64,000 bases of DNA. It comes from LLD-282 sp964395835 (GTDB lineage Bacteria; Pseudomonadota; Gammaproteobacteria; Berkiellales; Berkiellaceae). Made by a program: the position numbers and the translations under genes. The stretch is taken from assembly GCA_964395835.1 (NCBI GenBank), contig CAYNBJ010000001.1:62001-126000 (forward strand), written 5' to 3'. Below the pieces are notes generated by a model, which saw nothing but the letters and a program-made list of their open reading frames with translations, was not told where the DNA came from and did not search any database. Below, in pieces: positions 43,575-52,963 of this stretch (within the stretch, counting starts at the first letter, position 1; every line of letters starts with the position of its first letter).

Positions 43575-43886
43575 TTAAATATCAGTTTTTTCTACAAAAA
43601 TCTGATATTGTATATCATTAGCATTGTATTGTGCAGCTACAATGATAACTTTGCCCTGCTCAAATAGATTCAAAATGTCATAGCTTTGTCTCCAATAAGC
43701 GTCAGCATCCGATCCATCAAGATCGTATAACATTATGTTTGTATCATAAGATGAGGTTATAAAATCATTCAAAGATTTTTTATCAAGAACATAGCCATCA
43801 GTGAGCTTTCCTTCGCGCACTAAACAAAAAGAAGCTTTATCTCCACCTGTAATAGATAAAGCAAGGTGTGATGATAATTTCAACAT
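43575..43886 (-). CDS. Small Gly-Gly leader protein, B-type (pair 3)
   Basis: 103 residues with GAGGA six bases before the ATG. Leader MLKLSSHLALSITGG, then ASFCLVREGKLTDGYVLDKKSLNDF, an acidic middle (YDLDGSDADAYW) and an end NDIQYQIFVEKTDI. The segment V-x-E/K-G-x-L-x-D-G and the QYQ(I/V)(F/W)V end are shared with the B-type gene at 44276. Function unknown; the leader suggests ABC-transporter export with peptidase processing. Confidence 0.7.
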   Translation of the reverse strand: MLKLSSHLALSITGGDKASFCLVREGKLTDGYVLDKKSLNDFITSSYDTNIMLYDLDGSDADAYWRQSYDILNLFEQGKVIIVAAQYNANDIQYQIFVEKTDI

Positions 43887-43998
43887 GTACGATCCTCATT
43901 TTTAATTAAAATTTATAGATACAGTTTTCATATAACAATGCATAAGCAGCCACTAAAAAATCTATTTTCATGAAACTTTTAGTGCGCTTTTTGGGTTT

Positions 43999-44265
43999 TT
44001 AAATGACATAGGAACGTAAAACACGCTTGTAAATCTCATAGGTGCCTTCTTTTTTATTAATGAGCACATAAAAAGAATACAAGGGAAAATCTTGATCAGT
44101 ATTGAAATTCCTCCACACAGAAGCTGTATTCAAATCACTTTGTTTTTGAAGAGATTTAATAGTTGTAGAATTGATATCTATATGCAAGTGCTGCAAGCTC
44201 AGCCCATACATAGGCATCTTACACGCACCACCAATAATATCTTCTATTTCCTTTATCATTTGCAT
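43999..44265 (-). CDS. Small Gly-Gly leader protein, A-type (pair 4)
   Basis: 88 residues with AAAGG eight bases upstream. Leader MQMIKEIEDIIGG (13 residues, with the Glu and Ile typical of double-glycine leaders), then MYGLSLQHLHIDINSTTIKSL and the A-type end FYVLINKKEGTYEIYKR. It lies 10 bases after its B partner. Compared with pair 3 it keeps the hydrophobic-run plus T-Y-x-I-Y ending. Confidence 0.7.
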   Translation of the reverse strand: MQMIKEIEDIIGGACKMPMYGLSLQHLHIDINSTTIKSLQKQSDLNTASVWRNFNTDQDFPLYSFYVLINKKEGTYEIYKRVLRSYVI

Positions 44266-44275
44266 AATATGACCT

Positions 44276-44578
44276 TTATTTTACAACCCAAACTTGATAT
44301 TGCATCTCATTAGGATACTTTGTTGAAAATTGACAATCCAGAATGAGAGCATCGCCTTGATGAGCAGCATTTTCCAGTTGATCGACTATTTGAAAATAAT
44401 CCTTCTTATTAGGTTTTCCATAAGCATAATCTGCCAGCAATAAACCGAACACGGAATCTTCATTTAACTGAAAGCCGTCATTCAAATTGCCTTTTTTAAC
44501 TAGCCCCACTTCACCATAATATTGGACGCCACCTGATACTTGCAGCAGCACAGCGCCTTGTTTTTTTATTATTTTCAC
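44276..44578 (-). CDS. Small Gly-Gly leader protein, B-type (pair 4)
   Basis: 100 residues from a GTG start (no in-frame ATG nearby). Leader MKIIKKQGAVLLQVSGG, then YYGEVGLVKKGNLNDGFQLNEDSVFGLLL, a middle KKDYFQIVDQLENAAHQGDALIL and the end NEMQYQVWVVK. It is the first gene of the cassette on the minus strand and is divergent from gyrA across about 0.4 kb. Same family as the B-type gene of pair 3. Confidence 0.68.
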   Translation of the reverse strand: MKIIKKQGAVLLQVSGGVQYYGEVGLVKKGNLNDGFQLNEDSVFGLLLADYAYGKPNKKDYFQIVDQLENAAHQGDALILDCQFSTKYPNEMQYQVWVVK

Positions 44579-44997
44579 AAACTCATGCCTATAAGTAACT
44601 GTTTACAATGGTTAATTGTACACATCGTAAGCTCTAAGATCAAGTAAAATGCATTTTTATGATCAAAGAAGCAAAATAATCTAATAAATCCAGACTTTCC
44701 GTAACTACTTGATAATAAATTATTTTATTAAGAAACCAAAGCTTGCTCATGATTCTAAAGATCGATGCATAGGCATTGTTTCTCACTATTCTAAATTATA
44801 AAAAATACACAAATAGACTGACAAGGATTTCATCGGACCACTATGAAAAAAGCATATCTGCATGCATTTTTTCATAAAAAACACCTTGAAAGACCATGTT
44901 CAATTTTTATACGGTGGCCCTATCGTCTTTTCATTCAGTAAACTCGTGTATTTTTTTGAATTGTGGTATTCTGTTGACATTGATCTCAATACTCACT
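44579..44997. other. Intergenic region between the small-protein cassette and gyrA
   Basis: About 0.42 kb of AT-rich DNA separating divergent genes. The open frame of gyrA extends back to 44896 but that part is not conserved gyrase. I see no RNA gene or clear promoter pair; the promoters of gyrA and of the cassette should lie here. Confidence 0.4.
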
Positions 44998-47610
44998 ATG
45001 GCGACTCGGATGTCAAAAAATCAATCGCTTTTTGTTGCATTAGAGCAAGAAGTTAAAAAATCATATCTTGACTACGCAATGAGCGTAATTGTTGGGAGAG
45101 CTCTCCCAGATTGCAGAGATGGGCTTAAACCAGTGCACCGTAGAATTTTATATGCAATGCATGAATTAGGGAACACGTCAAATAAACCTTATAAAAAATC
45201 CGCCCGTACTGTGGGTGATGTGTTGGCAAAATATCATCCGCATGGCGAATCATCAGTATACGACTCTATTGTTCGAATGGCACAACCCTTTTCCATGGGG
45301 TATTGTCTTATTGATGGCCAAGGAAATTTTGGATCGGTTGATGGCGATATGGCCGCGGCAATGCGTTATACAGAAATTCGCCTCACTCCATTTGCACAGT
45401 CCATTTTAGAGGATTTGGATAAAAATACCGTTGATTTCTCACCAAACTACGATGGTACTGAGCAGATTCCTGATGTTTTACCTTGCGCCGTACCTAATTT
45501 TTTAATTAATGGAACCAGCGGTATTGCTGTTGGCATGGCTACACAGGTGCCTCCTCACAATATGCGTGAAGTCCTCAATGCCTTTTTAGCGTATTTAGAC
45601 AATCCAGCAAGCTCTCTAGATGAGTTGATGAAACATCTGCCTGGACCTGATTTTCCAACAGGTGCAGAGATCTTAGGGCGCTCTGGTATTAGAAAAGCAT
45701 ATCAAACGGGGCGCGGTCGCGTCATTCTGCGTTCTGTGTATCATCAAGAAAAAATTGATGAACGTCATGCTATTGTTTTTACAGAAATTCCTTATCAAGT
45801 CAATAAAGCCAAAGTTGTTGAGAAAATTGCTGAACTTGCACGAGATAAAAAAATAGAGGGCATTCATGCTCTCCGTGATGAGTCTGATAAAGATGGAATG
45901 CGCATTGTTTTAGAACTCAAAAAAGATGCAAATGAAGAACTCATTATTAATTTACTCTTTCAACTTACGCCTTTACAACAATCTTTTTCGATTCATATGA
46001 TTGGATTAGTCCAAGGACGACCTGAACTGCTCACATTGCATAGAATTTTTGAAACATTCTTGCAACACAGGCTCGATGTCGTCACGCGTAGAATTCGCTT
46101 TGATTTCGATAAAGCCAAACATAAAGCTCATATTTTGGAAGGATTAAGTATTGCGCTTTACAATCTCGAGGCTGTTCTCGAGCTCATCAAAAATAGCACC
46201 TCATCTGCAGAAGCAAAAGAAAAACTATGTAGCCAACCTTGGCCTGCAACTTACCTAAATGCTGATGAAAGCCTTCGACAAGCTTTAATGATTACACATT
46301 ATTTACCTTACGGTCTCATCAAATCCGATTCACAGTCCTATCAACTTTCTTTGCGCCAAGCTGAAGCAATTTTAGATATGAAGCTACACAAATTGACTTC
46401 ATTAGAGCAAGAAGGTTTGCAAAAAGATTTTCTTGATTTGATTGCGCACTTAGAGGGACTCAGAATTCTATTAGATTCACCTGCAAAGCGACTCAATATT
46501 ATTCGCGAAGAATGTTTACATCTTCTTGAAAAAGACTCTACACCTCGTAGAACAATGATCAGCGATATTGAAGATTTTGAATTTCATGAAGAAGATTGTA
46601 TTCCTCGTGAGCAAAGAATTATCACACTATCGGTCAGTGGATATATTAAATCTTTACCCTTAGACTTTTTCGAAGAACAACGCCGAGGTGGAACAGGAAA
46701 AAGCTCAGGAAAGCTCAAAGAAGATGATTCTTTAAAACAGGTTCTAGTAGCTCATTCACATGACACCTTACTTTGTTTTAGCTCTATGGGTAAAGTATAC
46801 CGCGTTCGTGTCTATGAACTTCCGAATGGAATCAAGCATAGTGCTGGAAAACCCATTATTCATTGTCTGAATTTATCTGAGGGTGAAGAAATTTCTGCAA
46901 TGGTCTCTGTGTGTGCAACAGATCCTATTGGATTTGCATTTATGACTACTCGTTACGGTGTTGTGAAAAAAGTTGAACTTGCTTCTGTGGCTTTTCCAAG
47001 ATCAAATGGAGTGATTGCAATTGCATTAGATGAGGGCGATCTGCTCGATCATGTCTTTATTACGCAAGGAACACACGAAGTGATGTTACTCGCGAGCCAT
47101 GGTAAATCTATTCGCTTCTCAGAAGATGATGTACGCCCCACCGGCCGAAGCTCGAGAGGCGTCAGAGGAATGACTTTACCTGATGGGCATAAAATTGTAA
47201 CTGCTTTAGGCATATCACAACAAGCAAAAGCAAATGAACCGATGATTCTCACCGCCTCAGCAAACGGTTACGGTAAATGTACTGCGTTAGAAGAATATCG
47301 ACTTCAATCTAGAGGTGGATTGGGCATTTTAGCAATGAATGCCTCTGAAAGAAATGGTTCTTTAATTGGTGGGCTCGTTGTCCATAAAGGAGATCAAGCA
47401 TTCTTATTAACAAAATTTGGCCGCACCCTTCGGACCTCACTAGAATCGATCGCTATATCTTCGCGCAATACTCAAGGAGTCCGACTTGTGCGCTTAAAAG
47501 AGAATGATCTGCTGAAAAAAATTGAACGTATTGACAAAGATCTGTTTTTTTTAGATTCATCAGAAAGCGAATCAATTGAGATTGAAAATACAACAGAGAA
47601 TGAGGAATAA
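44998..47610 (+). CDS. gyrA: DNA gyrase subunit A
   Basis: About 870 residues from ATG 44998, just before the conserved VKKSYLDYAMSVIVGRALPDCRDGLKPVHRRILYAM. The catalytic Tyr lies in AAAMRYTEIRL. The quinolone-determining loop reads HGESSVYDSIVRMAQPF, with Ser and Asp retained at the E. coli 83 and 87 positions. The GyrA box QRRGGTGKS (QRRGGKG in E. coli) shows that the C-terminal DNA-wrapping propeller belongs to gyrase and not ParC. With GyrB it introduces negative supercoils. The acidic tail (SESESIEIENTTENEE) is as in other GyrA. Confidence 0.96.
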   Translation: MATRMSKNQSLFVALEQEVKKSYLDYAMSVIVGRALPDCRDGLKPVHRRILYAMHELGNTSNKPYKKSARTVGDVLAKYHPHGESSVYDSIVRMAQPFSMGYCLIDGQGNFGSVDGDMAAAMRYTEIRLTPFAQSILEDLDKNTVDFSPNYDGTEQIPDVLPCAVPNFLINGTSGIAVGMATQVPPHNMREVLNAFLAYLDNPASSLDELMKHLPGPDFPTGAEILGRSGIRKAYQTGRGRVILRSVYHQEKIDERHAIVFTEIPYQVNKAKVVEKIAELARDKKIEGIHALRDESDKDGMRIVLELKKDANEELIINLLFQLTPLQQSFSIHMIGLVQGRPELLTLHRIFETFLQHRLDVVTRRIRFDFDKAKHKAHILEGLSIALYNLEAVLELIKNSTSSAEAKEKLCSQPWPATYLNADESLRQALMITHYLPYGLIKSDSQSYQLSLRQAEAILDMKLHKLTSLEQEGLQKDFLDLIAHLEGLRILLDSPAKRLNIIREECLHLLEKDSTPRRTMISDIEDFEFHEEDCIPREQRIITLSVSGYIKSLPLDFFEEQRRGGTGKSSGKLKEDDSLKQVLVAHSHDTLLCFSSMGKVYRVRVYELPNGIKHSAGKPIIHCLNLSEGEEISAMVSVCATDPIGFAFMTTRYGVVKKVELASVAFPRSNGVIAIALDEGDLLDHVFITQGTHEVMLLASHGKSIRFSEDDVRPTGRSSRGVRGMTLPDGHKIVTALGISQQAKANEPMILTASANGYGKCTALEEYRLQSRGGLGILAMNASERNGSLIGGLVVHKGDQAFLLTKFGRTLRTSLESIAISSRNTQGVRLVRLKENDLLKKIERIDKDLFFLDSSESESIEIENTTENEE

Positions 47611-47660
47611 TTGTTCTATGCTTTGAAATATAAGCCTATGCTCTTTATTTAGGAATGATT

Positions 47661-48320
47661 ATGAGCGATGGAAAATTGATCAAAGCTGTATTTTTTGATT
47701 TAGATGGAACTCTTATTCAAACCGCGCAGTCCTTTGAACGTGCTTTACATAAAAAAGGACTGAATCCACCTCCATTTGACTATACTGCTGATTTTTTAGC
47801 TGGTGTTGATTGGAGGGCTGCTTTAGAATATGTTTTTCGTGATCGGCCAGAAACTCTTGGGCCTCTTTTGGAAACATTTGAATCGTATTATACCCTTCAT
47901 CTCGAAGAACTCACGTCAGTATATCCCAATTGTTCAGCTGTCGTGGAAATGCTCAAAAACGAAAAGTATATCACTGGTGTGATCTCAAACAAACCAGATC
48001 TGCTGTGTCGCAAGATATTAGATTTTCTTGGTTTGAATTTCGATTTTATCTTGGGTAGTGCTGTGATTCCTTATAAAAAACCACATCCTGCGCCTTTAAT
48101 ACATACGATGAATCATTTCGGGCTCTCTCCTTGGAACTGTCTTTATATTGGCGATATGCCAACTGATTTAGAAGCAGCACGCTGGAGTGGCTGTATTGGA
48201 GTGTATGCTCGTTATGGATTACATCACTCTTTCAATCAATCATTTCAAGCGACTTATTGTATAGATAATCTTGTAGATGTTTTTTCTCTTCTTGATTACT
48301 TAGAGGAACGTGACAAATGA
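47661..48320 (+). CDS. gph: HAD-family phosphatase, phosphoglycolate phosphatase-like
   Basis: 219 residues from ATG 47661, six bases after TTAGGA (an ATG at 47655 is too close). Haloacid-dehalogenase motifs: KAVFFDLDGTL (nucleophile Asp), ITGVISNKPDL (motif II), KKPHPAPL (motif III Lys) and YIGDMPTDLEAARWSG (motif IV). This is the subfamily of phosphoglycolate phosphatase and 5'-nucleotidase-like enzymes; the physiological substrate cannot be fixed. It overlaps the next gene by 4 bases and starts the run that includes scpA and scpB. Confidence 0.85.
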   Translation: MSDGKLIKAVFFDLDGTLIQTAQSFERALHKKGLNPPPFDYTADFLAGVDWRAALEYVFRDRPETLGPLLETFESYYTLHLEELTSVYPNCSAVVEMLKNEKYITGVISNKPDLLCRKILDFLGLNFDFILGSAVIPYKKPHPAPLIHTMNHFGLSPWNCLYIGDMPTDLEAARWSGCIGVYARYGLHHSFNQSFQATYCIDNLVDVFSLLDYLEERDK

Positions 48321-49027
48321 AAGAAAAGTTGCGAGAATTTCTAGCATATCAACTATGCCCCGTTGTCTTAGAAAAGACATTAGGATGGTGCTACGCGCAA
48401 GAGCGGATTACACAATGGAAATTATTATGTTGGCTCAGCGCTGAATGCTGGAGTTTTTCTTTAAAAACAGAACAATGGAAACTCAAGACCGATCTCAATA
48501 CTTATTGGAAAAGTCAGTTTTTATTATGGCAAAAAAACCCATCATTGTGCTTGCATCCTATCTTGAAAAAAATTGACCCTATCTATCATCAACAGGTTGA
48601 AAAAATTCTTTATGAAGCGTCTTTTTGCCCCACATCTTTTGCATTAAAAGGACAACGTGATAGATGGATTTCACATTTATCAGAATGTTATAATATTTTG
48701 CAATCTCATGAAATAATACCTGAAATCAACAGATGGTTATTTTCCTTGATTCTTTATCAACATAAAAATCTTTTTGATGCATGGAACCCACAGTCGATAG
48801 AAACTTGGAAATCATTTGAATCCGATATTTTTTCGTTAAAAAAAATCTGCGATACAAAAATTTGCAATGCAGAGAAAAGAGTCAAAATTTTGTATGATTA
48901 CGGGGTGTTGTTATATAACACCTTATCTCGCAGACAAGAAGAAAATTTTCAAGCGTATGCAAATCCATCTTGGAGAGAATGCCTATCTTTTCGCTTGCAT
49001 TCGTACTGTAAACTGAGGTTCGTCTAA
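48317..49027 (+). CDS. Unknown protein between gph and scpA
   Basis: 236 residues, rich in Trp, Cys, Leu and Lys, predicted mostly helical (LGWCYAQERITQWKLLCWLSAECWSF). No signal peptide, membrane segment or family motif is visible. It overlaps gph by 4 bases and ends 2 bases before scpA, so it is co-translated with the condensin subunits. Function is not inferable from sequence. Confidence 0.7.
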   Translation: MKEKLREFLAYQLCPVVLEKTLGWCYAQERITQWKLLCWLSAECWSFSLKTEQWKLKTDLNTYWKSQFLLWQKNPSLCLHPILKKIDPIYHQQVEKILYEASFCPTSFALKGQRDRWISHLSECYNILQSHEIIPEINRWLFSLILYQHKNLFDAWNPQSIETWKSFESDIFSLKKICDTKICNAEKRVKILYDYGVLLYNTLSRRQEENFQAYANPSWRECLSFRLHSYCKLRFV

Positions 49028-49029
49028 GA

Positions 49030-49845
49030 ATGGAGAATAAAAAACCAAAAGTTCTGGTTCAAGGAGAGCTCTTTCAGGGCATTCCTGATGATTTTTATCT
49101 ACCCCCAGATTATCTAGAAATTTATCTAGAAGAATTTGAGGGGCCGCTCGATCTTTTACTGTATATTATAAAGAAACACCATTTTGATATTTTAAATCTC
49201 CCTATAGCTCAAATTACAAATCAATATTTGGACTATCTACATGCTCATAGACAACACAATCAAGACTTGTCGATTGAGTATTTAGTGATGGCCAGCACCT
49301 TGATCGCAATTAAATCTCGATTAATCTTGCCTCAAGATCCTCAAAATGAAGATTTAGAAGAGGCTCACGATCCGAGACAAGAGCTGCAAGCACGATTAGA
49401 AGCGTATGCTCGGTGTAAAGAACTTGCTGAATATCTGGACCACATTGATAGACTTGGACGTGATTTTGAAAACACCAGCTCTTTAGGAACCGATGAGCCA
49501 TATGTGATCAAACATCTCCCTCCAACTTTAAGTGAGCTGCAGAAAATTTATCAAAAAATTCTTGCGAATCAATCTTTTTGCGCTGCTCACGATCTAGAGA
49601 AAGCCCTGATGACAGTTGATGAAGCGATTCTCCTAATCTCGGGATTTTTAAAAAAAGAATCACTTGTGTTTACAGATCTGATCAGAAAAAATGATAAAAT
49701 TTTTGAAAAAGGCTACGCTATACCTTGGATTTTAAGTGCCTTTATTGGCATGTTAGAATTAGCGAAACAGCAAAAAATTCAAATATATCAAGAAATAGAT
49801 TTCGATCTGATTTATTTGTCCTGGATTGAGGAAAAAGCACAATGA
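49030..49845 (+). CDS. scpA: Segregation and condensation protein ScpA
   Basis: 271 residues. The N-terminal signature IYLEEFEGPLDLLLYIIKKHHFDILNLPIAQITNQYLDYL is the ScpA kleisin domain, followed by YLVMASTLIAIKSRLILPQ. The C-terminal winged-helix part ends near IYLSWIEEK. ScpA bridges the SMC heads in the bacterial condensin complex with ScpB. It overlaps scpB by 4 bases. Confidence 0.95.
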   Translation: MENKKPKVLVQGELFQGIPDDFYLPPDYLEIYLEEFEGPLDLLLYIIKKHHFDILNLPIAQITNQYLDYLHAHRQHNQDLSIEYLVMASTLIAIKSRLILPQDPQNEDLEEAHDPRQELQARLEAYARCKELAEYLDHIDRLGRDFENTSSLGTDEPYVIKHLPPTLSELQKIYQKILANQSFCAAHDLEKALMTVDEAILLISGFLKKESLVFTDLIRKNDKIFEKGYAIPWILSAFIGMLELAKQQKIQIYQEIDFDLIYLSWIEEKAQ

Positions 49846-50363
49846 ATAACACAACAACTTTAGATGATTTAAGAGCTTTGTTTTTCTGCTCTACAAAACC
49901 TTTACGCACCAAAGAGATCGCAAGTTTTTTTTACATTTCACAAGCACAAACACTCGAGCTACTGGATCAGTGGAGGGTGAGACTTGAAAATGATCGCGTC
50001 TTAGAACTCAAAGAAAGTGCCCTAGGATGGAAATTATACTTAAAAAGAGACTTTGTACAGCTCGCGCATCGCTTTTGGGAATTGCGCCCCCAAAAATTAT
50101 CTAAAGGAGCTTTGGAAATTCTTGCTTTAATTGCCTTTCATCAGCCACTCACGCGCACTCAAATCGAGCAACTTCGAGGAGCATCACTCAATCCTCAGCA
50201 TATCAGAACACTCCTGGAAAAAGAGTGGATCGAAATTGCTGGATATAAAGAGACTCCAGGTCGCCCAGCTTTATTTCGAACCACTGAATATTTTCTAGAA
50301 GTTTTGAGTCTAAAAGATCTGAGTGAACTACAACCTTCTTTTGAGCTCAGCACAAGTCTTTAA
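49842..50363 (+). CDS. scpB: Segregation and condensation protein ScpB
   Basis: 173 residues with two winged-helix domains. Typical landmarks are LSKGALEILALIAFHQPLTRTQIEQLRGASLNP and the second-domain end PGRPALFRTTEYFLEVLSLKDLSELQ. ScpB dimers clamp the ScpA kleisin of the SMC complex. Translationally coupled to scpA; the next gene converges on it. Confidence 0.95.
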   Translation: MNNTTTLDDLRALFFCSTKPLRTKEIASFFYISQAQTLELLDQWRVRLENDRVLELKESALGWKLYLKRDFVQLAHRFWELRPQKLSKGALEILALIAFHQPLTRTQIEQLRGASLNPQHIRTLLEKEWIEIAGYKETPGRPALFRTTEYFLEVLSLKDLSELQPSFELSTSL

Positions 50364-50393
50364 AAATCTAGATTTTATGTGCTGGAATGCAGT

Positions 50394-52895
50394 TTATAAA
50401 CCGATTTTTCTTTTATCACACAGAGCAAGATCTTTTTTTTCTCCATCTAATTGTTCTGCATATGCTCTACTATAGAAACCAATATCACGATTGGTGCTCA
50501 GACGATCCCGCAGCTTCAAATGAGCGTCTAATTTCCGGTCTAGGGTCTCCAAAATATTTTTCAAGTCGAATAATGATGTATTTTGATTCACAGAGATTAA
50601 AGGATTTTTTAAAATTCCCGAATAAATCGGATTGTCAGCATAATCATTTAAATAATCTTGACGTGCGGTCGAATCACAAATTTCCCTATATCCATGAAAC
50701 ACTGCCTCAAACAAAATATCCAAAAGGTAATAATAACTGGCCCAGTAGGCATGATATACTTCGTTTTTCGGTATAATAGCAGCCTCCATCGCATAATGAG
50801 TACTCAGGGCATTCATAGTGCATATCAATTTTTGCAATCTGGGATTGTCTATTGAATGATGCAAGAAGACTGTTTCGATCCAATAACCATACAACAGCTT
50901 AAATCCTTCTAAGATCAAAGTATCAAAATCATAAAAAAATAATTGTAATTTTGTTTGCCCATATTGATCTGCATATTGTGAAAACAACTTCATCTCAGAG
51001 CTCAGACCCATGTAAGGGCTGCATACAGCAGCTGTACTGATTCGAAGCACAAAAATACGATATCTTTTAATCTCTTCTAAAACAATCTCCATATTCTCTA
51101 TATATTTTGCTTCGCGGATCTTATCGCTCTGTATAGAAAAATATGCAATAACATTTTTGAAGAACTGATTAATAACAAACAGAGGCCGACTCATCGTATC
51201 TGGCTGCACAACGGCTCCAAGAGAGAGGGAAAAAATGATATTCTCGAATTTGGAAAAAAGCTGTTTGAATGTTTTATCGTTTTGGAGCGCTTTCTCAATG
51301 TTCTCAGGTAGAGGTGTTTTCTTATCAGACATTACAAAACGTGCTTTGCACATCTCGTAATAGATTGATATAGAGCTAAGCGTTTCAGTGATTAAGCCTA
51401 GAATATCGACATTCGCACTCAAGCCATGCCATTTAATTACATGGGTTAAAAAATTTATACGATCTTTTATAGAATATTGCTGCACCACATCTAACACAAA
51501 CTGAATATCATCAGTGCATTTCTGTGAATTGTCTTGTAAATTTTTATGAGAAAAAAACAATTGACTGAGTTGTTTATGCTTGTTGAGTTCTAAATACGTG
51601 TCATTAATTTGATTGTAAATCATCAAAATTTTTGTATTTTTTTGATAAAAATTCAAATTTTCAAAAAAAAGGAACTTTTCCAGAACAGAGACCTGCCTCT
51701 TTTGAATATGATTGAAGATCATCTCTTGATGCTCTAAAAACCATGACAAAATAAAATCATTTTCGAAATAAGAGTCCTCTTTCCCTGAACGCAAAAACAA
51801 AGATGCACAATGCGTAGAAATGATCTGGAGTGATTCCGAGATGTTATCGCCTTGATTCTGAGTCAACAACAGATGCTGTATTTCAGAGCAATAAAATTCC
51901 ATAATACTCGCCAGCTCCTGGCTGGTGCTCTCTCGATTTTTGATGCTATCCACTCTTTTTTTAAAATTCACAAGTTTATCTAGATCTGCATCAAATAATA
52001 GAGCCTGCTCCTTTGAGATCACTCTGCTTTTGCCCTGAACAGAAAAAAAACACGGCTGATTGAGTTTGAGGATTTCAGTGTCTACGGAAGGAACGCTCTC
52101 TGTAACCACTCTCTTATCACTTAAAACAGATCCTGAAAATGCACTCAGAGTATCAGATTCCTCCTGACTCTCTGAGCTTTTACTGAATTTATGCCACAAT
52201 AACAAAATCTTTTCTAGCTGGCATCGTTGTCTTCGTGGCGTCAAAAGATTCGTATAAAAATCATTTAGTCTCCTAAAATGTTCCGAATCAGATGATGCCT
52301 TGTGATCAGAGACACTCTTACTTTCTTGGAGGGCAAAATCCAAGTTTTTCAAATAATCAGTATAAAGCGCATGTGCATGCTCATATAAAATTTGTTGGAT
52401 TTTTTTCAGGAATGGATTTTTTTCAAATAAAAATAACGCTCCGTTTTTCCAAATAATTGGCTCAATAGACTCAAAGAGAACAGCCCAGAAGACCAGATCA
52501 GTATATTGCAAATCGATTAATTCTCCGCTCTCCGAGCAACAAAAATATGTATGACTTTTAAACTTCACCCCATCTATTTCAAGAACAAGAGTATAATGAA
52601 AATACGATTTTTGGCCCACTAAGGCCTCGCCTTCTTTATGATTGATTGTCAAATGATTATCACACACTTTAATCTGGTGTTTTTTAAAAAAAGCACAGTC
52701 CTCTAGGTCTATAGGCGGATCAAGAAAAATACAATAATAGGGATGGCCTTCTACATTTTTTCGCAATGTCATACGCAGCTCAAAATTTTCTGTTTTAAAT
52801 CGCTCAGAGAAAGACTCCTGCTTTTCAGACAAAAGAAGGAATAAGGGATTATCTTTTCTATAACTGCAATCGTTTTTTTTCATTGAAATATGCAT
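50394..52895 (-). CDS. Large unrecognised protein (833 residues)
   Basis: A long, mostly helical, soluble-looking protein with many Phe, Tyr, Leu and Lys and no obvious signal peptide or membrane helix. It starts MHISMKKNDCSYRKDNP; the upstream AT-rich spacer gives no strong ribosome site. Ser-rich stretches occur around residues 230-270. I recognise no domain. It stands alone between convergent scpB and divergent yhhQ. Large lineage-specific soluble proteins in Dot/Icm bacteria are often effectors, which makes this a candidate, but there is no direct evidence. Confidence 0.6.
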   Translation of the reverse strand: MHISMKKNDCSYRKDNPLFLLLSEKQESFSERFKTENFELRMTLRKNVEGHPYYCIFLDPPIDLEDCAFFKKHQIKVCDNHLTINHKEGEALVGQKSYFHYTLVLEIDGVKFKSHTYFCCSESGELIDLQYTDLVFWAVLFESIEPIIWKNGALFLFEKNPFLKKIQQILYEHAHALYTDYLKNLDFALQESKSVSDHKASSDSEHFRRLNDFYTNLLTPRRQRCQLEKILLLWHKFSKSSESQEESDTLSAFSGSVLSDKRVVTESVPSVDTEILKLNQPCFFSVQGKSRVISKEQALLFDADLDKLVNFKKRVDSIKNRESTSQELASIMEFYCSEIQHLLLTQNQGDNISESLQIISTHCASLFLRSGKEDSYFENDFILSWFLEHQEMIFNHIQKRQVSVLEKFLFFENLNFYQKNTKILMIYNQINDTYLELNKHKQLSQLFFSHKNLQDNSQKCTDDIQFVLDVVQQYSIKDRINFLTHVIKWHGLSANVDILGLITETLSSISIYYEMCKARFVMSDKKTPLPENIEKALQNDKTFKQLFSKFENIIFSLSLGAVVQPDTMSRPLFVINQFFKNVIAYFSIQSDKIREAKYIENMEIVLEEIKRYRIFVLRISTAAVCSPYMGLSSEMKLFSQYADQYGQTKLQLFFYDFDTLILEGFKLLYGYWIETVFLHHSIDNPRLQKLICTMNALSTHYAMEAAIIPKNEVYHAYWASYYYLLDILFEAVFHGYREICDSTARQDYLNDYADNPIYSGILKNPLISVNQNTSLFDLKNILETLDRKLDAHLKLRDRLSTNRDIGFYSRAYAEQLDGEKKDLALCDKRKIGL

Positions 52896-52963
52896 AAAAA
52901 ACCTATCGTATGCTAACTTTTAAAGCTGGATAATGTTACAATATATTCAATACATTATCAAAC

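Noticed and set aside
50387..50776. 129-residue plus-strand frame after scpB
   Set aside because: Antisense to the C-terminus of the 833-residue gene; no ribosome site or family match.
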